Assembly: GCA_945906115.1 (NCBI GenBank)
Contig: CAMDQP010000060.1
Span: 1-6,696 of the forward strand
DNA length: 6,696 bases
Reading direction: 5' to 3'
From: Opitutus sp. GAS368
GTDB taxonomy: Bacteria; Verrucomicrobiota; Verrucomicrobiia; Opitutales; UBA953
Part shown: positions 1 to 6,696 of the stretch, in pieces
How the letters are laid out: each line of letters begins with the position of its first letter
Numbering within the stretch: position 1 is the first letter of the stretch
The notes under the pieces: model-generated
Seen by the model: the letters and a program-made list of their open reading frames with translations, nothing else
What the model was told of the DNA's origin: nothing
The model's database searches: none
Translations under genes and position numbers: made by a program

Positions 1-90
1 ATCGCCCGCCATAAGCTCTCCCAGGCCGCGGCCTTCGTCCCCCGGTGCGTCCTGCCCCTTCTGCGCAAAAGGTTGGCTGAAAAGGCCTGA
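1..90 (+). CDS. C-terminal tail of an unidentified upstream gene (partial)
   Basis: Frame 1 is open from the first base of the window to a TGA at 88-90 and encodes 29 residues, ending in a basic, Leu/Arg/Lys-rich tail (LLRKRLAEKA). Third codon positions are mostly G or C, as in the confirmed genes here. Frame 3 meets a stop within four codons; frame 2 stays open but has poorer third-position bias. I therefore read this as the end of a gene that starts outside the window. No domain or motif is visible, so no function is proposed. The tail ends about 105 bp before the trigger factor start. It could instead be chance open sequence, since 29 codons is short for GC-rich DNA. Confidence 0.4.
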   Translation: MARHKLSQAAAFVPRCVLPLLRKRLAEKA

Positions 91-97
91 AAAGGCC
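78..97. repeat. Two-copy tandem repeat of a 10-bp unit
   Basis: The unit TGAAAAGGCC occurs twice head to tail, at 78-87 and 88-97. It spans the end of the presumed upstream reading frame (stop at 88-90). The duplication supplies the TGA stop itself, so slippage here could have created or moved the end of the upstream gene. No function is evident. Confidence 0.6.
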
Positions 98-109
98 TGC
101 CTTCCGCTG

Positions 110-137
110 TTGACCGTGGGGGGTAGTTCTATTTGCT
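110..137 (+). promoter_or_regulatory. Weak candidate promoter upstream of tig
   Basis: A good -35-like hexamer, TTGACC, lies at 110-115. At 16-bp spacing the -10 position (132-137) reads TTTGCT, a poor match to TATAAT; other nearby choices fit no better at a normal spacing. The location between the end of the upstream frame and the tig start is right for an operon promoter. The match rests on one hexamer only, so this is a suggestion. Confidence 0.22.
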
Positions 138-145
138 CGGCCATT

Positions 146-172
146 CCCCCGCAACGTCCACAGACGTGGGGG
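146..172 (+). promoter_or_regulatory. Leader hairpin upstream of tig
   Basis: A strong imperfect stem-loop can be drawn here. CCCCC (146-150) pairs with GGGGG (168-172), a one-sided GCA bulge follows (151-153), then ACGTC (154-158) pairs with GACGT (163-167) around a CACA loop. That gives ten pairs, most of them G-C. It ends 23 bases before the tig start codon and is followed by a pyrimidine run (173-186) ending in TTTT. It could be a terminator for the upstream gene, an attenuator, or a 5' leader structure for the tig-clp operon. The T-run is short and interrupted by C, so an ordinary rho-independent terminator is not certain. Confidence 0.45.
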
Positions 173-195
173 CCTCCCTTCCTTTTATACCTACC

Positions 196-1485
196 ATGGA
201 CATCAAAATCCAAGAAACTAACCCGACCCGCCGCTCCGTCACCGTGACGGTCCCCGCCGCGGCCGTCGCTGCCGCCGAGAAGGAAGTCCTGAAGGGCTTC
301 TCTCGCGAGGCCGCCCTTCCCGGCTTCCGCCCAGGTAAGGCCCCTGAAGCCGTCGTGCGCCTGAAGTACAGCAAGCAGATCGCCGACGAGGTCAGCCAGC
401 GCCTCCTTTCCCAGGGCTACGAACGCATCCAGCAGGAAAAATCCTTCACGGTCTACACCGTCGCCGACGTCCAGAAGGAAGCCGGCTCCGGCGCCGACGC
501 GGTCTTCCGCTACGAAGTCGACGTCGTCCCCGAGTTCAAGACCCCGGATTGGAAGTCCATCAAGGTCCCCGCCGAAACCATCACGGTCACCGACGCCGAC
601 ATCGACGAGCACCTGAAGAAAATCCTCGAACAGCGCGCCCGCTACGAAAAGACCGATGAGGCCGCCGCCAAGGGCGACTACGTCCGCATCGGCTACGTCG
701 GCACCGTCGACGGTAAGCCGGTCAGCGAGCTCGACGCCGAAGCGAAGTCCTACGGCAGCGCCGAATCCACTTGGGAAGAAGCCGGTGCCGAAGGCGCCGC
801 CGTCGCCGTCCCCGCCATCGCCCAGGCCGTGATCGGCCTCAAGGCCGGCGCCATCGCCCAGGCCGAATACGTCTTCCCCGCCACACATGAGCGCGAAGCC
901 CTCCGCGGCCTGAAAGTCTCCTACGCCATCACAGCCTCCGAAGTCCGCCGCAAAGAACTCCCGCAGATCGACGAAGCCTTCTGTAAGGCCGTCGGCGTGA
1001 AGGATGAAGCCGAACTCCGCGCACAGCTCAGCAAGGGCATCGAAGGCTCCAAGAAGCAGGCCGCCGAGACCGCCCGCCGCGAAAAGGCCGTTGACGCCCT
1101 CCTCGCCGGCCAGGACTTCCCCCTCCCAGAATCCGCCATCCTCTCCGTCGCCCAAGGCCTCTTCTACCAGTACGCCGAGATGCGCCTGCGCAGCGGCACG
1201 AAGCCCGAAGAACTTGAGACCCAGCGCGACGATATCCTCGCCGAAGCCAAGAAGGCCGCCGCCCTCCGCGTCCGCGCCCAGTTCGTCCTCACCCGCATTG
1301 CCGAAGAGCTGAAGCTCGAAGTGACCCGCGAAGAGCTCGGCGCCGCGATCATGCAGGCCGCCCAGGCCAGCCAGACCCAGCCCGAAAAGCTGGTCAAAGA
1401 CCGCCAGCGCCTCGCCGAACTCCGCCGCGACGCCCTCCTCAACAAGGCCCTCGACGCCGTCCTCGCGGGCAGCATCGCTGCCTAA
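196..1485 (+). CDS. tig: Trigger factor, ribosome-associated chaperone
   Basis: Trigger factor (429 aa; the E. coli protein is 432) docks at the ribosomal exit tunnel and shields and folds nascent chains. The N-terminal ribosome-binding domain carries the signature GFRPGKAP at residues 43-50, matching the position of the E. coli ribosome contact loop (F44, R45). A PPIase (FKBP-like) domain spans about residues 160-249, and the helical C-terminal chaperone arms follow to the end. The ATG at 196 was chosen because it puts this signature at the family position and gives a standard MDIKIQE start; an in-frame ATG at 133 would add 21 residues and run through the leader hairpin. No Shine-Dalgarno sequence precedes it. 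The PPIase core is degenerate: the usual FIPGFE-type segment is replaced around residues 200-213 by an Ala/Val-rich stretch (PAIAQAVIGLKAG at 206-218). Chaperone function is expected, but proline isomerase activity is doubtful. First gene of the tig-clpP-clpX run. Confidence 0.96.
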   Translation: MDIKIQETNPTRRSVTVTVPAAAVAAAEKEVLKGFSREAALPGFRPGKAPEAVVRLKYSKQIADEVSQRLLSQGYERIQQEKSFTVYTVADVQKEAGSGADAVFRYEVDVVPEFKTPDWKSIKVPAETITVTDADIDEHLKKILEQRARYEKTDEAAAKGDYVRIGYVGTVDGKPVSELDAEAKSYGSAESTWEEAGAEGAAVAVPAIAQAVIGLKAGAIAQAEYVFPATHEREALRGLKVSYAITASEVRRKELPQIDEAFCKAVGVKDEAELRAQLSKGIEGSKKQAAETARREKAVDALLAGQDFPLPESAILSVAQGLFYQYAEMRLRSGTKPEELETQRDDILAEAKKAAALRVRAQFVLTRIAEELKLEVTREELGAAIMQAAQASQTQPEKLVKDRQRLAELRRDALLNKALDAVLAGSIAA

Positions 1486-1497
1486 GGTTGAGATTTC

Positions 1498-1510
1498 GCC
1501 CGTTCCGGGC
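1498..1510 (+). promoter_or_regulatory. Small GC hairpin in the tig-clpP gap
   Basis: GCCCG (1498-1502) and CGGGC (1506-1510) form a perfect five-pair stem with a TTC loop, 20 bases before the clpP start. No T-run follows, so it is not a typical terminator. It could be an mRNA processing or stability element, or chance in GC-rich DNA. Confidence 0.25.
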
Positions 1511-1530
1511 ACAGTCCCCCTCGTACCACT

Positions 1531-2127
1531 ATGTCCTACATCATTCCTAACGTCGTCGAACGCGACGCCCGTGGCGAACGAGCCTGGGACATCTACAGCC
1601 GTCTGCTCAAGGACCGCATCATCTTCATCGGCTCGCCGATCTACGACGAGGTCGCCAACGCGGTCATCGCGCAGCTGCTCTTCCTCCAGATGGAAGACCC
1701 GAAGAAGGACATCTCGATCTACATCAACTCCCCGGGTGGCTCGATCACCGCGGGCATGGCGATCTACGATACGATAAACTTCCTCACGTGCGAGGTGAAC
1801 ACCTACTGCATCGGCCTCTCGGCCAGCATGGCCACGGTGCTCCTCGCCGCCGGCACGAAGGGCAAGCGCCACGCGCTCCCGAACTGCCGCGTGATGATCC
1901 ATCAGCCCAGCGGTGGCGCGACGGGCCAGACTTCCGATATCTCGATCGCCGCGAAGGAAATCCTCCGCTGGCGCGACACGCTCAACCACGTCTTGGCCAA
2001 GCACAGCGGCAAGACGGCCGAGGACCTGATGCGCGACTCGGACCGCGACTTCTACATGACGGCCGAACAGGCGAAGGCCTACGGCCTCGTCGACCACGTC
2101 GTGGCGCCTAAGGCGGCCCGCACCTAA
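1531..2127 (+). CDS. clpP: ATP-dependent Clp protease proteolytic subunit ClpP
   Basis: ClpP is the cytoplasmic serine peptidase that forms a double-heptamer barrel and degrades proteins fed in by an AAA+ unfoldase, here surely the ClpX encoded next. The full S14 catalytic triad is visible: Ser99 in GLSASMA, His124 in MIHQPSGG and Asp173 in DRDFYM. The GERAWDIYSRLLKDRIIF segment (residues 15-32) and the YINSPGG strand (64-70) are typical. Length is 198 aa, with little or no propeptide: the N-terminus begins almost directly at the axial-loop region that in E. coli is exposed only after removal of 14 residues. The usual GQAASM around the nucleophile reads GLSASM here, a mild variant that keeps the Ser. 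The start is 45 bp after tig with no Shine-Dalgarno sequence. The stop lies 4 bp before clpX, suggesting coupled translation. Confidence 0.98.
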   Translation: MSYIIPNVVERDARGERAWDIYSRLLKDRIIFIGSPIYDEVANAVIAQLLFLQMEDPKKDISIYINSPGGSITAGMAIYDTINFLTCEVNTYCIGLSASMATVLLAAGTKGKRHALPNCRVMIHQPSGGATGQTSDISIAAKEILRWRDTLNHVLAKHSGKTAEDLMRDSDRDFYMTAEQAKAYGLVDHVVAPKAART

Positions 2128-2131
2128 GCGC

Positions 2132-3448
<1,317 letters not shown>

Positions 3449-3453
3449 TTCCC

Positions 3454-4185
3454 ATGCTTGCCTATCCGGCCATCGATATCCGCGGCGGTCGCTGCGTCCG
3501 CCTCAGCCAAGGCCGCGACGACGCGCGCACGGACTACTACAAGGACCCGGTCGAACCGGCCATCGTCTTCGCCCAAGCCGGCGCGGCCTGGATTCATGTC
3601 GTCGACCTCGATGGCGCCTTCGGCGGCGCCCCGCTCAATCTCCCGACACTCCAACGCATCGCCGCGCTCGGCCCGAAAATCCAGTTCGGCGGCGGCATGC
3701 GCGATCGCGCCACCGCTGAAGCCGCCTACGCCGCCGGCGCAAGCCGCGTCGTCATCGGCACGCGCGCCGCAACAGATCCCGCTTTCCTCCGCGAGATGGC
3801 GAAGGCCCACGGCCCACGGCTCGCCGTCGGCATCGATGCCAAGGACGGCTTCGTCGCCGTCAAAGGCTGGACGGCTGTCACGGCCCTCAAGGCCACGGAG
3901 TTCGCTCAGGAAGCCGGCGAGCTCGGCGTCTCGACGGTGATTTACACCGATATCGCAACCGACGGTATGCTCACGGGTCCGAATTGGAACTCGCTCGAAG
4001 CGGTCCTCAAGGTCTGCTCCTGCGGCGTCATCGCTTCCGGCGGCGTGTCCGGCACGGAAGATGTCGTGCGTCTCGCCGCGATGGCCAAGGCCTACCCGAA
4101 CCTCGTCGGCGCCATCGTCGGCAAGGCGCTGTACGAAGGCCGCTGCGACGTGGCGGGACTGCTCAAGGCGACTGGCGAACGCTAA
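3454..4185 (+). CDS. hisA: HisA, ProFAR isomerase of histidine biosynthesis
   Basis: HisA, 1-(5-phosphoribosyl)-5-[(5-phosphoribosylamino)methylideneamino]imidazole-4-carboxamide isomerase, catalyses the Amadori rearrangement that gives PRFAR, the substrate of HisF/HisH. At 243 aa it is the normal length for this (beta-alpha)8 barrel. The first strand has PAIDIRGG with the catalytic Asp8, the middle has VGIDAKDG with the second catalytic Asp128, and YTDIATDG follows with Thr165 at the active site. The phosphate-binding GGGMR (residues 74-78) and IASGGVS segments mark the two half-barrels. HisF resembles it, but the PAIDIRGG start and GIDAKDG motif favour HisA. It starts 5 bp after clpX, which places a histidine gene directly in the clp operon. 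The only purine-rich stretch upstream, GAAGAAGG, lies 12 bases before the ATG and is at best a weak ribosome site. Confidence 0.95.
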   Translation: MLAYPAIDIRGGRCVRLSQGRDDARTDYYKDPVEPAIVFAQAGAAWIHVVDLDGAFGGAPLNLPTLQRIAALGPKIQFGGGMRDRATAEAAYAAGASRVVIGTRAATDPAFLREMAKAHGPRLAVGIDAKDGFVAVKGWTAVTALKATEFAQEAGELGVSTVIYTDIATDGMLTGPNWNSLEAVLKVCSCGVIASGGVSGTEDVVRLAAMAKAYPNLVGAIVGKALYEGRCDVAGLLKATGER

Positions 4186-4228
4186 GCCCTCCGGAAGCGG
4201 CGACCACTGCCCTTCCGATGCTTGCCAA

Positions 4229-4243
4229 GGCGGAGCCACCGCC
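4229..4243 (+). promoter_or_regulatory. Short hairpin before the LolA-like gene
   Basis: GGCGG (4229-4233) and CCGCC (4239-4243) form a perfect five-pair stem with a five-base loop, ending 15 bases before the ATG at 4259. A second weak six-pair stem, CGGAAG (4192-4197) with CTTCCG (4212-4217), lies in the same 73-bp gap. Neither is followed by a T-run, so neither looks like a terminator. They might modulate translation of the downstream gene or be chance. Confidence 0.2.
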
Positions 4244-4258
4244 CAACATTTGCCTTCC

Positions 4259-5017
4259 ATGGCCCTGTTTCGCCCTTTCTCCGCGCTGTTCGCGACGCTC
4301 TTGCTCGCGGGACCGTTCGCTTTGTTCGCCGCAGACACGGCGCTGACGGTCGAGGTCATCGTCGCCAAGGCCCGCGCGGCGCTCACCTCCGACGTCGCTG
4401 CACTAGATAAAGTTAAGATTTTGCGGATGGAATTCAAGGCCTTCGACGACAAGGGCAAGGAGCTGAATACGTCGACCCTCACCCTAGCGGTACCGGGCTA
4501 CCGCTTGCAGCAGACCAACGATCGCGACCGTGGCCTCGAGGCTGTAGTCTGCGCCGGCCGCCTCGACGGCTGGACCACGAACCGGACTGATGCGCTCGCC
4601 CGCCGATCAGTCCGCTCAGTGCCCTACGAAGAATTCAAGAAGCTCCAGGACATGTCCCGCGATGACCTCGCCTTCTTCGCCCTCCCCGCCGCCGGCCTCG
4701 GCACGGCGACCTACAAAGGCCCTTCCGACATCGACGGCCGCAAGACCCAGGCGGTCGAATACGCCTACGCGAGCGGCTTCCGCCTTACGCGCCACTTCGA
4801 CGCCGAAACGTTCGTACTCGTGGCGTCCGACCAGCCGACCCCCCAAGGCGAACTCCAGCGCCAGAAGATTGAAGCGCTGACGAAGGTCGATGGCATCGCC
4901 TTCCCCTCCAAGGAATCAATCTTCGTCGACGGCAAGAAGTCTGGCGACGTCACCTATGACCAGATTCAGGTCAACCCCGCCCTACCCGCCGGCCTCTTCG
5001 ATTTCCCCACCTTCTGA
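4259..5017 (+). CDS. Exported LolA-like / outer membrane lipoprotein-sorting-like protein
   Basis: This 252-aa protein begins with a clear Sec signal peptide: Arg5, a hydrophobic core from about residue 7 to 23 and a likely cleavage near Ala24-Ala25 (LFAAD). It has no lipobox cysteine, so it should be a soluble periplasmic protein. The mature part alternates short beta-like segments. Its late pattern of tyrosine-rich strand (AVEYAYASGFRLTRHFDAETF), then KVDGIAFPSKESIFVDGK, then VNPALPAGLFDFP at the C-terminus resembles LolA/LppX-fold proteins annotated as outer membrane lipoprotein-sorting proteins. That family call is by pattern only. The ATG at 4259 was chosen because it opens the signal peptide; upstream in-frame starts from 4061 would overlap hisA and bury the signal. 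It lies 73 bp after hisA and 4 bp before hisD. A run of AT-ending codons at 4403-4423 differs from its surroundings. True LolA normally serves lipoprotein transport, so the histidine context does not explain its role. Confidence 0.85.
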   Translation: MALFRPFSALFATLLLAGPFALFAADTALTVEVIVAKARAALTSDVAALDKVKILRMEFKAFDDKGKELNTSTLTLAVPGYRLQQTNDRDRGLEAVVCAGRLDGWTTNRTDALARRSVRSVPYEEFKKLQDMSRDDLAFFALPAAGLGTATYKGPSDIDGRKTQAVEYAYASGFRLTRHFDAETFVLVASDQPTPQGELQRQKIEALTKVDGIAFPSKESIFVDGKKSGDVTYDQIQVNPALPAGLFDFPTF

Positions 5018-5021
5018 GCCC

Positions 5022-6314
5022 ATGACCCTCCTCCGCACCAGCGATAAGGATTTTTGCAGCCAACTCCGCGCCTTCGTTGGCTCGGGTGAAGCCGCCCCGG
5101 ACGTGCGCGCGACGGTTGCCACCATCATCGCCGACGTGAAGGCCCGCGGCGATATCGCGGTCCTCGATTACACGGCGAAGTTCGACCACGCGAAGCTCAC
5201 GGTCCGCCAGATTCGCGTGCCGCTCAAGGACCTCGAAAAAGCCGCCGCTAATTTTGATCCGGCGAAAAAGAAAGCCTTCGACGAAGCCGCGAAATGCGTC
5301 ACGGCCTTCCACGCCCGCACGCTGCCCAAAGGCTGGACGGCGAAGAACCCGCACGGCGCCACGGTCGGCGAACGCCACCATGCCATCCAGCGCTGCGGCC
5401 TCTACATTCCCGGCGGCCAGGTGCCGCTCGTCTCGACGGTGCTGATGACCGCCCTGCCCGCCAAGGTCGCCGGCGTCCCGGAACTCTGCGCCTGCACGCC
5501 TCCTGGCCCGGACGGGAAAATTAATCCCGACATCCTCGCCGCGCTCTACCTCTGCGGCGTCCGCGAAGTCTACGCCATCGGCGGCGCCCAAGCCATCGCG
5601 GCGATGGCCCTCGGCACGAGCACCGTCACGCCGGTCGACAAGATCTTCGGCCCGGGCAATGCCTTCGTCACCGAAGCGAAACGCCAAGTCTTCGGCCTCG
5701 TGGGCGTCGACCTCCTTCCCGGCCCGAGCGAAGTAATGATCATCGCCGACCGCACCGCCAAGCCGGAGTGGGTCGCGGCCGACCTCTGCGCCCAAGCCGA
5801 ACACGGCAGCGGCAAGGAGAAGCTCTACCTGGTGACGGAAACCGAAGCGTTCGCCGACAAGTGTCTGGCCACCGCCCGCGCGCAGTCCAACTCACTCACC
5901 CACGGCGAGAAGATCAAGAAGGCGCTCGCCGCCAAGGTCTGCGTCATCCTCGTTTCGAAAATCGAGGACGCCGCCGAAGCCGCCAATCTCGTCGCCCCGG
6001 AACACCTCGAACTGATGGTCGCGAAGGGTAAGCTTAAGAAGCTCTCCGCGCAGATCACCACGGCCGGCGCAATTCTCATGGGTAGCCACACGCCGACCGT
6101 GCTGGGCGACTTCACCGCTGGCCCAAGCCACACGCTTCCGACCGGCGGCACGGGTCGTTTCTTCAGCGGCCTGCGCGTCGCCGACTTCCTCCGCCGCACG
6201 AGCTTGGTGCAGTACGACCCGGCCTCGCTCAAGAAGGCGGCCGGCGTGGTCGACGCGTTCGCACGCATGGAGCGTCTCGACGCCCACGGTCGCTCGCTGA
6301 AGATCCGTCTCTGA
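5022..6314 (+). CDS. hisD: HisD, histidinol dehydrogenase
   Basis: HisD is the NAD- and zinc-dependent enzyme that oxidises L-histidinol through histidinal to L-histidine, the last two steps of the pathway. At 430 aa it is the usual length. The conserved zinc ligands are visible: Gln258 and His261 in CAQAEHG, Asp363 in LGDF and His422 in LDAHGRS. The catalytic pair Glu327-His328 lies in APEHLE. The IPGG (residues about 128-131), GGAQAIAAM and FGPGNAFV segments of the nucleotide and substrate sites are also present, as is GPSHTLPTGG. All key residues are present, so activity is expected. The ATG at 5022 was chosen over an in-frame start at 4890 that would overlap the preceding gene by over 120 bp and add 44 low-complexity residues. 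No Shine-Dalgarno sequence precedes the ATG; with a 4-bp gap, translation may be coupled to the LolA-like gene. Confidence 0.97.
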   Translation: MTLLRTSDKDFCSQLRAFVGSGEAAPDVRATVATIIADVKARGDIAVLDYTAKFDHAKLTVRQIRVPLKDLEKAAANFDPAKKKAFDEAAKCVTAFHARTLPKGWTAKNPHGATVGERHHAIQRCGLYIPGGQVPLVSTVLMTALPAKVAGVPELCACTPPGPDGKINPDILAALYLCGVREVYAIGGAQAIAAMALGTSTVTPVDKIFGPGNAFVTEAKRQVFGLVGVDLLPGPSEVMIIADRTAKPEWVAADLCAQAEHGSGKEKLYLVTETEAFADKCLATARAQSNSLTHGEKIKKALAAKVCVILVSKIEDAAEAANLVAPEHLELMVAKGKLKKLSAQITTAGAILMGSHTPTVLGDFTAGPSHTLPTGGTGRFFSGLRVADFLRRTSLVQYDPASLKKAAGVVDAFARMERLDAHGRSLKIRL

Positions 6315-6321
6315 GCCGCGC

Positions 6322-6696
6322 TTACTCGCGCAGCGTCCGCATCACTGCCGCGTGCAGCTTCGGCGCCGCGGCGATGATGTTGCCAGCCTTGATGGGATCG
6401 CCGCCGTCCCAGGACGTCACGACGGCACCGGCGCCGCGCAATACGGGCAACACCGGCACGAGGTCCCACGGGTTCATGATGGGGTCGGCCACGACGTGCG
6501 CGCGGCCGGACGCCACGAGGAGATGACCATACCCGTCACCCCACGTGCGCACATGGGCGACGCTGTCGGCTAAACGGTTCCAGCGAACGTCGCGGTGCAG
6601 GCGACGGACGTTGTCGAGGTCAGTCGAGACGATGACGGCGTCCTTCATCGCAGCCTCGGCCACGCGCACGGGCCGGCCGTTGAGCTCGCACGTAAG
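6322..6696 (-). CDS. hisN: Inositol-monophosphatase-family histidinol-phosphatase, C-terminal part
   Basis: The reverse strand is open from the window edge (6696) to a TAA at 6322-6324, giving 124 residues of a gene whose start lies outside the window. The fragment begins with an LNGRPVRVAEA segment, then RTWGDGYGHLLVASGRAHVVADP, then NPWDLVPVLPVLRGAGAVVTSWDG. This is the second half of an IMPase fold: the WD motif holds a metal-binding Asp, and the WGD-YG-LLVA-GRA pattern is typical of HisN-type histidinol-phosphate phosphatases. That enzyme makes histidinol, the HisD substrate, and hisD lies 7 bp away in convergent orientation, which supports the assignment. The first metal-binding motif is outside the window, and the usual EAGG reads GAGA. 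A different IMPase such as SuhB or CysQ is possible but less likely. An internal GTG at 6669-6667 is not the real start because homology continues upstream. Confidence 0.8.
   Translation of the reverse strand, partial: LTCELNGRPVRVAEAAMKDAVIVSTDLDNVRRLHRDVRWNRLADSVAHVRTWGDGYGHLLVASGRAHVVADPIMNPWDLVPVLPVLRGAGAVVTSWDGGDPIKAGNIIAAAPKLHAAVMRTLRE

Noticed and set aside
185..190. TTATAC as a -10 box directly before tig
   Set aside because: It ends only 5 bases before the ATG and has no -35-like hexamer at a suitable distance; a leaderless transcript is possible but nothing else supports it.
133..195. Upstream in-frame ATG extending trigger factor by 21 residues
   Set aside because: It would move the ribosome-binding signature 21 residues away from its family position and would translate through the leader hairpin; the ATG at 196 fits the family better.
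4061..4258. Extended start of the LolA-like gene inside hisA
   Set aside because: It would put 66 residues before a clear signal peptide and overlap hisA by 125 bp.
4890..5021. Extended start of hisD inside the LolA-like gene
   Set aside because: The extra 44 residues are Ser/Pro-rich and unlike HisD N-termini; they are the out-of-frame reading of the preceding gene.
4971..5804. 277-codon open frame on the minus strand opposite hisD
   Set aside because: The translation is Gly/Arg/Asp/Glu-rich, as expected from the reverse complement of GC-biased codons, and hisD has all its catalytic residues on the plus strand.

Overview
This is a GC-rich (by eye roughly 65%) bacterial chromosomal window, with almost every position occupied by conserved housekeeping genes. 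The codons are strongly C/G-ending, with CTC the favoured leucine codon. The ClpP/ClpX sequence style, the IMPase-type histidinol-phosphatase and the lack of Shine-Dalgarno sequences suggest a Verrucomicrobiota member, possibly Opitutae. That placement is inference from remembered family resemblance, not a search result. I see no mobile elements, CRISPR arrays, tRNAs or rRNAs.

Layout. Positions 1-90 look like the C-terminal tail of an unidentified plus-strand gene. A leader of about 105 bp follows, with a 10-bp-tandem repeat, a weak -35-like box and a marked hairpin (146-172). Then comes a six-gene plus-strand run: tig (trigger factor, 196-1485), clpP (1531-2127), clpX (2132-3448), hisA (3454-4185), a signal-peptide protein with a LolA-like look (4259-5017) and hisD (5022-6314). 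Intergenic gaps are 45, 4, 5, 73 and 4 bp, so it reads as one operon. The window ends with the 3' part of a convergent minus-strand gene, an inositol-monophosphatase-family histidinol-phosphatase (hisN type), whose stop lies 7 bp from the hisD stop.

Functionally there are two modules. tig-clpP-clpX is the conserved proteostasis set: trigger factor folds nascent chains at the ribosome, and ClpXP unfolds and degrades tagged proteins. hisA, hisD and hisN are histidine biosynthesis enzymes: HisA makes PRFAR, HisN removes phosphate from histidinol-phosphate, and HisD oxidises histidinol to histidine. The exported LolA-like protein sits between hisA and hisD without an obvious role in either pathway.

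I found no clear undescribed system. Worth a second look are the tig leader hairpin, the eroded PPIase domain of trigger factor, the general absence of Shine-Dalgarno sequences, the joining of histidine genes to the clp operon, and the envelope-type protein embedded among histidine genes.
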